From assembly GCF_018918075.1 (NCBI RefSeq), contig NZ_JAHLPW010000002.1, positions 124,001 to 188,000 of the forward strand: DNA of 64,000 bases, given 5' to 3'. Numbering within the stretch: position 1 is the stretch's first letter; the number at the start of each line of letters is the position of its first letter. The translations under genes were made by a program, and so were the position numbers. The stretch comes from Virgibacillus sp. MSJ-26. GTDB taxonomy: Bacteria; Bacillota; Bacilli; Bacillales; Amphibacillaceae. The notes beneath the pieces were generated by a model. It did no database searches and was not told the origin of the DNA. It worked only from the letters and a program-made list of their open reading frames with translations. This document shows positions 46,981 through 55,970 of the stretch, one piece after another.

Positions 46981-47348
46981 TCCAGGGAGGCTAAAGCAAG
47001 TACACTACCTGAAAAAAGGTTCAGGAGTAAATCCAGGGAGGCTAAATCAAGTACACTACCTGAAAAAAGGTTCAGGAGTAAATCCAGGGAGGCTAAATCA
47101 AGTACACTACCTGGAATAAGGTTCAGGAGTAAATCCAGGGAGGCTAAATCAAGTACACTACCTGGAATAAGGTTCAGGAGTAAATCCAGGGAGGCTAAAG
47201 CAAGTACACTACCCGGAATAAGGTTCAGGAGTAAATCCAGGGAGGCTAAATCAAGTACACTACCTGGAATAAGGTTCAGGAGTAAATCCAGGGAGGCTAA
47301 AGCAAGTACACTACCTGGAATAAGGTTCAGGATCCAATCCAGGAGGGC
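46981..47348. repeat. 51-bp tandem array between hemL and hemE
   Basis: Seven units with an exact 51-bp step (starts 46981, 47032, 47083, 47134, 47185, 47236, 47287) and a partial eighth. Each has TCCAGGGAGGCTAAA, TACACTACCTG and GGTTCAGGAGTAAA; CCTGG and CCAGG occur as inverted partners. Variation is limited to AAAGCA/AAATCA and CTGAAAAAA/CTGGAATAA. The step of 17 codons keeps frames open on both strands, and the resulting ORFs are not considered genes. Confidence 0.92.
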
Positions 47349-47384
47349 TAAAGGGGATGTATTAGCCGAAATGTAGTGTGGAAA

Positions 47385-47480
47385 TAATTTAGAAGACTTT
47401 TTCAGTGTCCTCGAAATAAGAGCGACGTGAGCCCCTCCTAAATTAGCGTAGCTCACATCGCGGAGGCTCATCACGAAAGA
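47385..47480. repeat. Imperfect hairpin element upstream of hemE
   Basis: GCGACGTGAGC (47422-47432) pairs with GCTCACATCGC (47451-47461), one mismatch, inside a segment starting GAAGACTTTTTCAGTGTCCTCG in style of Bacillaceae dispersed repeats. It has no U-run, so a terminator is unlikely. 47480-47580 has no gene. Confidence 0.4.
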
Positions 47481-47597
47481 AGAATATAGTTCAATTCTTC
47501 CTAGCCCGTGGAAAGTTAGTATATTCCATGAGCGAGTTAATACCCAACTTATCTACCTGATTTTCCGAGTACACTTATTTTGTAAAGGATGACGAAC

Positions 47598-48632
47598 ATG
47601 TCGATTTTGAAAAATGATACGATTATTCGCGCCTATCATGGCGAACAGACGGATTATACACCAGCCTGGTATATGCGCCAGGCCGGGCGTTCTCAGAAAG
47701 AGTACTTAGAGATCCGTAAAAAATACACCTTATTCGAGATCACTCATAATCCTGAAATCTGTGCTTATGTCACAAGATTGCCCGTGGAAAATTATCAAAA
47801 TGATGCGGCCATTTTATATAAAGATATTATGAGCCCGTTACCGGCAATGGGGATTGATGTTGAGATTAAGTCAGGCATTGGCCCTGTTATCGATAATCCC
47901 ATTACATCAGTAAAAGATGTTGAAGAATTAAAGGAGTTACATCCGGAAGAAGATATCCCTTATGTATTGGACACAATCAAACTCTTAACAGAAGAGCAGT
48001 TGACTGTACCATTAATCGGTTTCAGTGGGGCCCCGTTTACGTTGGCCAGTTATATGATTGAAGGAGGACCGTCCAAAAATTACAGTAAAACAAAAGCGTT
48101 CATGTACACGAATCAAGAGGCCTGGTTTAAGTTAATGTATAAATTAGGCGAGATGATCATCGATTATACGAAGGCTCAAATTGATGCTGGAGCGGCTGCC
48201 ATTCAAATTTTCGATTCATGGGTGGGCGCATTGAATGCATCCGATTATCGCTATTTTATCAAACCAGTGATGGAACGAATCTTTTCTGCATTAAAACCAA
48301 TCGGTGTGCCACTTATCTTATTCGGCATCCATGCGAGACATTTATTATTAGAGTGGAATGACCTGCCCGTTGACGTGATTGGTCTTGATTGGCGGACTTC
48401 AATCGCGGAAGCACGAGAACTCGGTGTCACTAAAGTATTACAAGGCAATCTCGATCCGACCATTCTGCTTGCTGATTGGGAAATAATTGAGAAGCGGACG
48501 AAAGCAATCTTGGATCAAGGGTTGGCTGACGGGAAACATGTCTTTAACTTAGGGCATGGTGTGACGCCAGACGTGAAACCTTCGACATTAAAGCGGTTGA
48601 CGGATTTGGTGCATACGTATTCGAAGAGATAG
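47598..48632 (+). CDS. hemE: Uroporphyrinogen decarboxylase
   Basis: 344 residues. It decarboxylates uroporphyrinogen III to coproporphyrinogen [18 protein letters not shown] is the N-terminal signature; [17 protein letters not shown] and [11 protein letters not shown] follow and the C-terminal [11 protein letters not shown] is typical. Two ATGs are in frame; AAAGGA (47584-47589) touches the first at 47589 and is 8 nt from the second at 47598, which is preferred. It starts the hemE-H-Y block. Confidence 0.95.
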   Translation: MSILKNDTIIRAYHGEQTDYTPAWYMRQAGRSQKEYLEIRKKYTLFEITHNPEICAYVTRLPVENYQNDAAILYKDIMSPLPAMGIDVEIKSGIGPVIDNPITSVKDVEELKELHPEEDIPYVLDTIKLLTEEQLTVPLIGFSGAPFTLASYMIEGGPSKNYSKTKAFMYTNQEAWFKLMYKLGEMIIDYTKAQIDAGAAAIQIFDSWVGALNASDYRYFIKPVMERIFSALKPIGVPLILFGIHARHLLLEWNDLPVDVIGLDWRTSIAEARELGVTKVLQGNLDPTILLADWEIIEKRTKAILDQGLADGKHVFNLGHGVTPDVKPSTLKRLTDLVHTYSKR

Positions 48633-48798
48633 CTCGGCGTGTGTGGTTAAGTTAGGCTGACACTGTGGCGTTTTATGGAGCATGGGGGTTAGCCGTCGTT
48701 GGATTAGGGGTAGGATGTATCGTTGGCTCGATTTAGTTGTGAAAGGTATGGTTTATTGATTGATTTTTATAAAATTTTTTTGAAATAGAGGTGCGGGA

Positions 48799-49737
48799 AT
48801 GAGTAAGGAAAAAGTTGGATTATTGGTGATGGCGTATGGGACGCCTTATAAAGAGGAAGATATTGAGCGTTATTATACGCATATTCGGCATGGGAGGAAG
48901 CCGTCTCCGGAGGCGTTACAGGATTTAACTGAGCGTTATCAGGCGATTGGTGGGATATCGCCGCTTGCCGAGATCACTGAGGCGCAGGCGAAGGCGCTTG
49001 AGGAAAAATTGAATGAAGCCCAAGATAAGTACGAATTTGAAATGTATATTGGTTTAAAACATATTGAACCTTTTATTGAAGATGCGGTTGAATTGATGGC
49101 AAAAGCGGGAATCAAGCGTGCGGTTTCGATTGTGCTCGCACCTCATTATTCTACATTCAGTGTTAAGTCGTATAATGGCCGGGCTCAGGAAACGGCTGAG
49201 GAGCATGGCATCGCGCTTACGTCGGTTGAAGATTGGTACGATGAGGAAGGGTTTATCGAGTACTGGTCTGACAGCATTCTTGCTGAATACGAAAAAATGA
49301 CGAAAGACGAACAGGATGAAGCGGTTCTGGTTGTGTCAGCGCACAGTTTGCCTAAGAAAATTTTACAAGATGGTGATCCGTACACAGACCAGCTTGCTGA
49401 AACGGCGAGGTTGATTTCAGAGAAAACGGGGATTAAAAATTATGAAATTGGCTGGCAAAGTGAGGGGAACACGCCTGATCCGTGGATCGGTCCTGACGTG
49501 CAAGATTTGACGCGGGATTTATATGAACAAAAAGGCTACCAGAATTTTGTGTATGCGCCTGTTGGCTTCGTTTCCGATCATTTAGAAGTGTTATATGATA
49601 ATGATTATGAATGTAAAGTTGTTTGTGATGAGCTTGGCGCTGGCTATTATCGTCCCGAGATGCCGAACACTGATCCGCTTTTCATCAAGACTTTGGCAAA
49701 AGTGGTGCTGGATCAAGTGACACGTGATCATTCATGA
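48799..49737 (+). CDS. hemH: Coproporphyrin III ferrochelatase (HemH/CpfC)
   Basis: 312 residues, monofunctional Bacillus type. It inserts iron into coproporphyrin [23 protein letters not shown] at the N-terminus, the catalytic histidine in [10 protein letters not shown] and the glutamate in [16 protein letters not shown] are present. GAGGTGCGGGA precedes the ATG. Its stop overlaps the next start (ATGA), coupling it to hemY. The 166-nt gap to hemE contains no gene. Confidence 0.95.
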   Translation: MSKEKVGLLVMAYGTPYKEEDIERYYTHIRHGRKPSPEALQDLTERYQAIGGISPLAEITEAQAKALEEKLNEAQDKYEFEMYIGLKHIEPFIEDAVELMAKAGIKRAVSIVLAPHYSTFSVKSYNGRAQETAEEHGIALTSVEDWYDEEGFIEYWSDSILAEYEKMTKDEQDEAVLVVSAHSLPKKILQDGDPYTDQLAETARLISEKTGIKNYEIGWQSEGNTPDPWIGPDVQDLTRDLYEQKGYQNFVYAPVGFVSDHLEVLYDNDYECKVVCDELGAGYYRPEMPNTDPLFIKTLAKVVLDQVTRDHS

Positions 49738-51149
49738 AAAATATAGTTGTTGTCGGCGGTGGCATAACTGGTTTGACTGCTGCTTATTATTTGAAAAAAG
49801 AAATCAAGCGTGCGAGTTTGCCTTATGAAGTGAAGCTCGTTGAGGCAAGTGAGCGGTTAGGTGGGAAAATTAACACGGTGCGCCGGGAAGATTTCGTGCT
49901 GGAAAGAGGGCCGGATTCTTTTCTAGAACGTAAAAAGCCAGCAGTGAACTTGGTAATGGAACTCGGATTAGCGGATGAACTCGTTCGTAATAGTACAGGT
50001 CAAGCACGTGTGCTGGTCAATGAGAGGTTATACAATATTCCACCGGGTTCTTACATGGGAATCCCAGTGAAGGAAGACGCTCTTGATGGGGCGGATTTAA
50101 TATCAGAAGCGGGCAAACAGCGGGTAAAAGAGGAGTTGACTGTTCCTAAAGGGCCTGCGCTGTCCGACCAGTCATTGGGGTATTTTTTACGGAGGCGTTT
50201 TGGTGATGAGTTGATTGAGAATCTGGTCGAGCCTCTTTTATCAGGGATTTATTCCTCTGATATTGATGAGATGAGTTTGATGGCGTCGTTCCCGGCGTTT
50301 TATGAGTTGGAGCAGTCTTATGGCAGTGTGATTCAAGGATTAAGGGCAACATTGCCGACCGGTCAAGCTAGCACGGGTAAGCGAAAGGGACAATTTCTAA
50401 CATTGCGAAATGGCTTGGAAACGTTGGTGGAAAAGCTTGCTGACGAGCTTGGTGATGACACGGTCATGCTGAATACGCGTGTGGAAAAAGTTGTTAAGAA
50501 AGAGGACGAGGACGAGGGCAAGGGCGATTATGACTTGCGCTTGGGCAATGGTGGCAGTCTGCATGCGGATGCGGTGGTGATGACGATTCCTCATTCCCAT
50601 TTGCCGAGAGTGTTTGAGGGGTATCCGTTCTTTTCGCCGTTTGAAGATATGCCGATGTCGTCCGTCGCCAATGTTGTGCTCGCTTTTGACGAGTCAGCGG
50701 TTGAAGGAGGTCTTGACGGGACCGGATTTGTGGTGTCCAGAAATAGTGATTTACGCATGACCGCTTGTACATGGACACACCGCAAATGGCCAACAACGAC
50801 CCCGGATGGAAAGGCGTTGTTGAGGACCTATGTCGGCAAGCCAGCTGATCAGGGAGTAGTCGATATGTCTGATGAAGAGATAGTGAGTATTGTTCGCACC
50901 GAGTTGGAAAAAATCATGGGAATAACAGATGCACCTGAATTCACGATGGTGACCCGGTGGCGCGATGTCATGCCACAATACACGATCGGCCATGTTGAAC
51001 GATTGGAAAAAGTACGCCGTGAATTGAGTGATAGGTTGCCCGGCGTTTATCTGGCCGGCAGTTCCTATGAAGGTGTCGGCATTCCCGATTGTATTGGACA
51101 GGGGAAAGAAGCGGTTGGAGACGTGTTGGAGTTTTTGAATATAGGGTGA
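49734..51149 (+). CDS. hemY: Coproporphyrinogen III oxidase (HemY/CgoX)
   Basis: 471 residues, flavoprotein. It oxidises coproporphyrinogen III to coproporphyrin III in the Gram-positive route. The FAD motif is [16 protein letters not shown], followed by [11 protein letters not shown] and [11 protein letters not shown]; the C-terminal FAD contact is [17 protein letters not shown]. It overlaps hemH by 4 bp and a hairpin follows, so it ends the operon. Confidence 0.95.
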   Translation: MKNIVVVGGGITGLTAAYYLKKEIKRASLPYEVKLVEASERLGGKINTVRREDFVLERGPDSFLERKKPAVNLVMELGLADELVRNSTGQARVLVNERLYNIPPGSYMGIPVKEDALDGADLISEAGKQRVKEELTVPKGPALSDQSLGYFLRRRFGDELIENLVEPLLSGIYSSDIDEMSLMASFPAFYELEQSYGSVIQGLRATLPTGQASTGKRKGQFLTLRNGLETLVEKLADELGDDTVMLNTRVEKVVKKEDEDEGKGDYDLRLGNGGSLHADAVVMTIPHSHLPRVFEGYPFFSPFEDMPMSSVANVVLAFDESAVEGGLDGTGFVVSRNSDLRMTACTWTHRKWPTTTPDGKALLRTYVGKPADQGVVDMSDEEIVSIVRTELEKIMGITDAPEFTMVTRWRDVMPQYTIGHVERLEKVRRELSDRLPGVYLAGSSYEGVGIPDCIGQGKEAVGDVLEFLNIG

Positions 51150-51165
51150 GATTATGAAATTAAAG

Positions 51166-51200
51166 AACCCAGATGATAATAGTATTCATCTGGGTTATCG
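51166..51200 (+). terminator. Terminator of hemE-H-Y
   Basis: Perfect 11-bp arms AACCCAGATGA (51166-51176) and TCATCTGGGTT (51186-51196), followed by ATCGTTTGTCTT. Confidence 0.75.
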
Positions 51201-51332
51201 TTTGTCTTAAGAATAAATCAAGTTTCTGAACAAATCGACTCAAAGACATAAGGGAAAAGTTTGACAAACATTTAACTTGCACTATTCTAAATTTTATGAC
51301 TTAATAAAGATGAATCAAAAGGAGGATGAAAA

Positions 51333-52340
51333 TTGAATGTAACAAAACGCACTAAAGATTTTAAATTACTAGGTATCGAGGCACTCTTTCGTCAGGTCAA
51401 GCCTTTCATGCGCAAAGACAAACGCTTACGACAAGAATTGTCCAATCGTACTGCCGGTTATTATGGCGAAAAGAACTTGGACTATATGCTTCGAACTTAC
51501 CCTCACAGCAGCGCACACGCCCTTTCAGCTATCCGCTTAAAACATAAAAATTTCGACTTTCAGTTAGATACTGTTATTTTGACAAATCAACGTCACGTTA
51601 TTCTAGAAACCAAAAACTGGGCAGGTGAACTTGTATATGATCCATCATTACGACAATTGGTTCAACTACAGGCAGACAGAAAAATTCGCTATCCTTGCCC
51701 GATTGCTCAAGCAGAAAAGCAAAAGCGAAATTTAAATGGCTGGTTTCTTGAAAATGATTTACCTGTCTTGCCGATTGAAACGTTTGTCGTTATTAGCAAT
51801 GCTTCGACTATTCTTTCAAATCCTCAACAAGATCAACTCTTCTCAAAGAAAGTTCTTCATGTCGACCTTCTACATGAAAGATTAGATACACTTTTTCCAT
51901 CAAATACAAGAAAAACAGCGCCATCTAGCTTGTTATATAAAATGTTTCACTTTATTCAAGCGCAAAGTTTTCATCGCTTTGAAGATATTTTACGTAAAAG
52001 AAATATTACTCAGGCACAACTGATCACTGGAGTCTCATGCGAAAAATGCTGGCAGCACCCCATGATCAGACAGGCGCGTAATTGGCATTGCATCAAATGC
52101 GGACACGTCGATAGAAATGCTCATATCCAAACAGTTTATGACTACTTTCTTCTTAATGAAATGAAACCCGCAACAAACGGTGAAATCCGTACTTTCCTTA
52201 ATGCGCCCAATCGTAAAGTCACATACAATCTATTGAAAAACATGAAGCTAAAGATGAGCGGCTCCCGGCGCCACACACTCTATCATCCGCCCCCACTCGA
52301 GCAGTTTCCACAAAATTCAATTTTACCAGATTGGTCATAG
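51333..52340 (+). CDS. NERD domain protein with C-terminal zinc ribbon
   Basis: 335 residues. The nuclease-related domain (about 40-155) contains AGYYGEKNLDYML, DFQLDTVILTNQRHVI and LETKNWAG, giving the E..D..ExK pattern of a nuclease-like core. A four-cysteine knuckle follows near residues 236-258 (CEKC and CIKC), then a winged-helix-like end (NGEIRTFLNAPNRKVTY). DNA binding or processing is likely but its role is not known. TTG start with AAAGGAGG 8 nt upstream. Stand-alone gene. Confidence 0.8.
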   Translation: MNVTKRTKDFKLLGIEALFRQVKPFMRKDKRLRQELSNRTAGYYGEKNLDYMLRTYPHSSAHALSAIRLKHKNFDFQLDTVILTNQRHVILETKNWAGELVYDPSLRQLVQLQADRKIRYPCPIAQAEKQKRNLNGWFLENDLPVLPIETFVVISNASTILSNPQQDQLFSKKVLHVDLLHERLDTLFPSNTRKTAPSSLLYKMFHFIQAQSFHRFEDILRKRNITQAQLITGVSCEKCWQHPMIRQARNWHCIKCGHVDRNAHIQTVYDYFLLNEMKPATNGEIRTFLNAPNRKVTYNLLKNMKLKMSGSRRHTLYHPPPLEQFPQNSILPDWS

Positions 52341-52350
52341 AATCGTCTGA

Positions 52351-52498
52351 AAGGCTATAGAATATTTTAACGGGCTATACAACTGCACGAAAGGCTATAG
52401 AAATATTTAAGAGGCTATAGAACTGCACGAAAGGCTATAGAAACATTTAACGGGTTATAGAACTGCATGAAGGGCTATAGAAACTTTTAAGGAGCTAT
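52351..52498. repeat. 20-bp tandem array, GGCTATAG family, locus 1
   Basis: About seven units beginning GGCTATAGAA at 20-bp steps. Two alternating types (GGCTATAGAACTGCACGAAA and GGCTATAGAAAnATTTAAnG) form 40-bp dimers. It lies between convergent NERD and MATE genes. A second array with the same orientation is on the other side of the MATE gene. Confidence 0.9.
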
Positions 52499-52535
52499 TC
52501 CCCCACTGCGCGTTGCTAGCCTTTTTGCAGAAAAG

Positions 52536-52574
52536 AAAAGCCGTCACCTTATACGGAGCAGGTGCCCGGCTTTT
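52536..52574 (-). terminator. Terminator of the MATE gene
   Basis: AAAAGCCG (52536-52543) and CGGCTTTT (52567-52574) with an inner CACCT/AGGTG pairing; on the minus strand TTTTC TTTTC follows. 12 nt after the MATE stop. Confidence 0.75.
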
Positions 52575-52586
52575 GCACGACGCTAA

Positions 52587-53942
52587 TCATTCCATTTGTT
52601 TCCCGACAAAAAAGGTTTTTTCCATAACGCCTTTTCTTGCAAATACTAGAATGAATATTGCTACAAGTGCTTCGGCGGCTGGGAGTGCGAGCCAGACGCC
52701 GGCATCGCCGATGAGTTTCGGTAAGACGAGCAGCATCAAAATGAGCAATACGAACCCTCGAAAAACGGTAATGTAAATGGATGGTTTCACTTGGCCGATG
52801 GATTGATAATAGGTCATATAAACAAAGTTGATGCCCATAAATAGGTAACCGAGGAAGAATAATTTCAGTACTCTGGCGGCGAGCCCCGCGATCTCCTCTG
52901 ATTCCACACCGAATATAGCGACGAGATAATCCGCTCCGAAATAGCCGATGGCGAGGAAGAGTACGCCGAGGCTGAGACCCGTTACCTCAGCAAGCTTGAT
53001 CGTCTTTTTGATCGAATCATCCCGCTGGGCGCCGTAATAATAGCTGACGAGCGGTTGAATGGTGGAGCCGATGCCGATAAAGGCGAGAAACATAAACACG
53101 TGCAAGTAATTAATCACTGAAAATGCGGCGAGTCCAGCTGTGCCAAGGTAATAGGCCGCTGTGATATTGTAGCCGATAACGAAAATGCCCATGCCGGCTT
53201 CCGATAAAAAGCTTGGAAAACCAATAATGCTTAGCGACTTAACCTCTTGCCAATTCCACGCGAATTTCTCCAGTTTTAAATTAGAGCCCTTCTTAAAGAA
53301 ATGAAGCGTGTAGACGAGCAGGCCAATTAACGTGGCGAGCACGGTTGCAATCGCTGCACCTTTAACTTCAAGGCCAAGGATGAAAATCATTACGTAATTT
53401 AAGCCAATATTCAAAACAGCTGACACGACGAGCCCAATCATCGCAAGCTGCGGGTCGCCATCGTTCCTGACAAAAATACTCAAACTCGTTTCAAGCGATA
53501 AAATAAGCGCGGAAATAAACAAAATTTGCATGTAGTCAATGACATACGGTAGCGTCTCCGCGTTCGCCCCGAATACATACGCCAACCGTTCCATATTGAA
53601 ATAGCTCACGCCTGATATGACAACGGTCACGACGGTGATCAGCACCATCGATAACGTAAAAATTTTCCGTGCTTTCGGTGCATCATTCCGTCCCATCGCC
53701 ATCGAATAAAGCGTGCCGCCGCCCATACCGATCAGCAGGGCAATCGAAATAATCACCGAAAACACCGGCACCGCAATATTCACACTCGCCAGCGCCACCG
53801 ATCCCACACCGTTTCCGACAAAAATGCCATCGATCACAATATTGACCGACATCAACATCATACCGAGCAATGTCGGCAGGAAATATTGGAAGAAACTCTT
53901 CACTACAGATTGCGTTTCTAATTTATGTGTCACCGAACTCAT
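52587..53942 (-). CDS. MATE family efflux transporter
   Basis: 451 residues, 12 predicted membrane segments in two homologous halves, MatE fold. The N-terminal half starts FFQYFLPTLLGMMLMSVNIVIDGIFVGNGVG and contains GMGGGTLYSMAMGRND; the second half has GIGSTIQPLVSYYYGAQRDD. It likely exports drugs or metabolites in exchange for Na+ or H+. It is closest in style to the MepA/NorM-like groups of Bacillota. It is flanked by direct copies of the 20-bp arrays. GAGGCGA precedes the ATG. Confidence 0.88.
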   Translation of the reverse strand: MSSVTHKLETQSVVKSFFQYFLPTLLGMMLMSVNIVIDGIFVGNGVGSVALASVNIAVPVFSVIISIALLIGMGGGTLYSMAMGRNDAPKARKIFTLSMVLITVVTVVISGVSYFNMERLAYVFGANAETLPYVIDYMQILFISALILSLETSLSIFVRNDGDPQLAMIGLVVSAVLNIGLNYVMIFILGLEVKGAAIATVLATLIGLLVYTLHFFKKGSNLKLEKFAWNWQEVKSLSIIGFPSFLSEAGMGIFVIGYNITAAYYLGTAGLAAFSVINYLHVFMFLAFIGIGSTIQPLVSYYYGAQRDDSIKKTIKLAEVTGLSLGVLFLAIGYFGADYLVAIFGVESEEIAGLAARVLKLFFLGYLFMGINFVYMTYYQSIGQVKPSIYITVFRGFVLLILMLLVLPKLIGDAGVWLALPAAEALVAIFILVFARKGVMEKTFFVGKQME

Positions 53943-54089
53943 CTTAATCGCCTCATTCTTGGGAAAATCGATATAAATGCTTTCTTCCTATTTTACTCGA
54001 ATCGCGTAAAGAAAGTCTATCCAATCGATGCGAGGTAACGGCTGGTCATGGTTAGTGCCAGGCTTTTAAATAGCAGTGTAAATCGAAAA

Positions 54090-54262
54090 TTCTATAGGGT
54101 CATGCGAGAGGGCTATAGAATTTTTTAACGGGCTATAGGTGCGGATGAAAGGCTATAGAAAAATTTAACGGGCTATAGATTGCGGATGAAAGGCTATAGA
54201 AATAATTAACGGGCTATAGATCTCGACAAAAGGCTATAGAATTCTTTAAGGGATTATAGGAA
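54090..54262. repeat. 20-bp tandem array, GGCTATAG family, locus 2
   Basis: Eight or so units GGCTATAG-N12 with a 20-bp step (one of 21). AATTTTTTAACG-type and GCGGATGAAA-type halves alternate. It lies between the MATE start and the uracil-DNA glycosylase stop, in the same orientation as the array at 52351-52498. The rest of the gap (53943-54089) has no gene. Confidence 0.9.
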
Positions 54263-54277
54263 ACTTTAAATAAATCA

Positions 54278-54844
54278 TTATTTCACTCGATCTGCGACTA
54301 ACTGAAAGTCCTTCAAAAAATAGTTCCACAAATTCGGCCGGCGTCTTACGGCTAGCGGATGATAGGCGACTGTTGTTGGTACGCCGCGCACGTCATGCCA
54401 CTGGCCCCGCAATGATTTCACGTCTGCATTTTTATCTTCAAAAAATGACTGAACTGATACATTTCCCATACAGAAAATAAGCGAAGGCTGCATTTCCGCT
54501 AATTGTTCATTGAGATGGCGCATACAAATTTGGCGTGTTGCCTCTTTATCATATTTTCGCGTCGGTTTGCGTTTTAAAATGTACGTGACATATAGGTCAT
54601 CCATTGTGAGGTCAACTTCATGCGCAGCTTTTTGTAATGTCTGTCTTGTCCCGCATACAAATTCGTTCCCATCACGGTTCTCACGCGCGCCTGGATTATC
54701 CAGGATAATCATGACATTTGCATCAGGATTGCCTTCACCCCAAATCATGCGTGAGCCATGTTTATAGAGCCCGCAATTCTGGCAGTTTTTTTCTTCAGCT
54801 GGCGTTGGGTCTTCCGGCCACATGACTGGGCAGAATTCAGACAT
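54278..54844 (-). CDS. Uracil-DNA glycosylase superfamily protein (family 4-like)
   Basis: 188 residues. N-terminal cysteines in FCPVMWP and NCQNCGLY plus a later one (CGTRQT) resemble the iron-sulphur ligands of family 4 enzymes. The catalytic motif usually GEAPG is read as ILDNPGARE; the C-terminal motif VAYHPLAVRRRP corresponds to the HPS loop. It would excise uracil from DNA, though the changed GEAPG box leaves activity open. Strong ribosome site (TAGGAGGATATTAC ATG). Alone on the minus strand. Confidence 0.8.
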   Translation of the reverse strand: MSEFCPVMWPEDPTPAEEKNCQNCGLYKHGSRMIWGEGNPDANVMIILDNPGARENRDGNEFVCGTRQTLQKAAHEVDLTMDDLYVTYILKRKPTRKYDKEATRQICMRHLNEQLAEMQPSLIFCMGNVSVQSFFEDKNADVKSLRGQWHDVRGVPTTVAYHPLAVRRRPNLWNYFLKDFQLVADRVK

Positions 54845-54885
54845 GTAATATCCTCCTAAATAAATACCATTTTAAATAAAAATAT

Positions 54886-54913
54886 CTGAAATTTAGTAAG
54901 ATGTTGGTATAAT
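54886..54913 (+). promoter_or_regulatory. Candidate sigma-A promoter of a small transcript
   Basis: CTGAAA (54886-54891), a 16-nt spacer and a perfect TATAAT (54908-54913). The -35 box is weak. It points to the 28-residue ORF and the terminator at 55063-55112. Confidence 0.4.
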
Positions 54914-55004
54914 TATTGTTGATCTATCATATTTTACTATGCCCTTTTAAATATATCTATAATCATTCGACACTAGAGGATTTGTCTAAAGGAAGATTTA
55001 ATCT

Positions 55005-55091
55005 ATGTTCCTTCCTTTCTTTCTATGTGCCCGCATTCGTGTACATGAACCGGTAAAAAGAACGACTTTCCAAATGAGAGAATCGAACTAG
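55005..55091 (+). CDS. Candidate 28-residue peptide gene
   Basis: AAAGGAAG (54988-54995) lies 9 nt before the ATG. The product reads MFLPFFLCARIRVHEPVKR then TTFQMRESN: a short hydrophobic start and a polar, basic tail. A promoter-like element is upstream, and a hairpin with eight T residues overlaps its end, so transcript, ribosome site and terminator are all in place. I do not recognise the family. The transcript could also be a regulatory RNA without translation. Confidence 0.45.
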   Translation: MFLPFFLCARIRVHEPVKRTTFQMRESN

Positions 55092-55112
55092 AATGAAGGT
55101 CGAGTTTTTTTT
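55063..55112 (+). terminator. Terminator of the small transcript
   Basis: CGACTTTC (55063-55070) and GAAGGTCG (55095-55102) pair with one G-U, followed by eight T residues (55105-55112). On the minus strand one mismatch arises, so the plus strand is the better fit. It lies at the 3' side of the DnaA-domain gene and could act for both. Confidence 0.65.
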
Positions 55113-55114
55113 AA

Positions 55115-55495
55115 TTAGTGATCATCATTTATTCTAGCTTCCAAGTCTTGTACTCTAGCTTCTAAACTCTTAATCTTAGATAAAAGGTCAGTCATAGTAA
55201 GTGAATGGCTACGTTCGTTATTTTGATATTGCGAATAACGAGAGTCGAGCCGATCTTTAACAATAAAACTAACCGTCCATTCCTCTCCAGTCAGATCTTT
55301 TAGCGTGTCCTCAATCAATGTTGAATATCTTTCTCTAAGCCAATCCCTCTGAAACTCATTTGCGGCAGTTACAGTAAAAACACCATTTTCAACATCATGT
55401 GCCTCCGTATCCTTTAACCATGTATCATAACTAGGCGCTGATAGTTGTTCTTTTAAACTTTGTAATACGTCCGACCAAAGTTGCTTAGCCTCCAT
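55115..55495 (-). CDS. Stand-alone DnaA domain I (DnaA_N) protein
   Basis: 126 residues. Residues 4-80 match domain I of the replication initiator DnaA: LWSDVLQSLKEQLSAPSYDT, WLKDTEA, AANEFQRDWLRERYSTLI and DLTGEEW (B. subtilis DnaA: LSKPSFETWMKSTKA, APNEFARDWLESRY). No AAA+ or DNA-binding domain follows; the tail (about 95-122) is a predicted coiled coil (LLSKIKSLEARVQDLEARI). Domain I binds partner proteins such as SirA, DnaD and helicase loaders and drives DnaA self-contact, so this protein might compete for or bridge them. The role is inference. AGGAGAGATTTTT ATG start. Confidence 0.8.
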   Translation of the reverse strand: MEAKQLWSDVLQSLKEQLSAPSYDTWLKDTEAHDVENGVFTVTAANEFQRDWLRERYSTLIEDTLKDLTGEEWTVSFIVKDRLDSRYSQYQNNERSHSLTMTDLLSKIKSLEARVQDLEARINDDH

Positions 55496-55701
55496 AAAAA
55501 TCTCTCCTTATCCAGATGGAATAATGAATCATTCTATCATATTTTTTGGTGCTGAACTAGAGGTATTAATAGATAAACTAATATGGCTCATTTTAGTATT
55601 CTGCATGAATAGGAACTATCTGAACTAGGGAGATTGCTAGTCGATAAGTGATACCTATTTTTAAGGACGTGGAAAAGCTGTCCAGTCGGTCGATAACCAC
55701 T

Positions 55702-55885
55702 CCCGGTCGCGCAGCCTTCGCCTCAAGTCGCGCACCAATCGGTCTAGGTCGCGCGCCATCTGGCTCAGGTCGCGCAGTACATGGCCCAACTCACGCCGCC
55801 TCCGCTCCAACTCGCGCACCAATGGGTCTAGGTCGCGCGGCATCCGGTCTATGTGGCGCAGCCCCTGCCCTAGATCAAGCAGCGA
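55702..55885. repeat. 21-bp tandem array, GTCGCGC family
   Basis: Eight to nine units of GGTCGCGC(A/G)-N12 with a 21-bp step, degenerate (GTCGCGC, CTCGCGC, CTCACGC, TGGCGC). The sequence differs from the CTCGAG family but the step is equal. It lies in the gap between the divergent DnaA-domain and aspartate dehydrogenase genes. Open frames through it are accidental. Confidence 0.85.
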
Positions 55886-55970
55886 CCTGCACCTCCCCAC
55901 ACCACCCTTCCAATCTCCCCAACCTTATGCCACAATAAAGATAGTCATATTGATAAGGGGGAGACCAACT

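Noticed and set aside
46816..47474. ORFs of about 186 codons on both strands between hemL and hemE
   Set aside because: They read through the 51-bp tandem array (17 codons per unit) and lack ribosome sites; both strands open equally.
52351..54262. Possible CRISPR array
   Set aside because: The 20-bp units are contiguous without unique spacers of constant length, and no cas genes are present; this also holds for the other arrays.
55648..55938. ORFs on both strands before the aspartate dehydrogenase
   Set aside because: Accidental frames of the GTCGCGC array.
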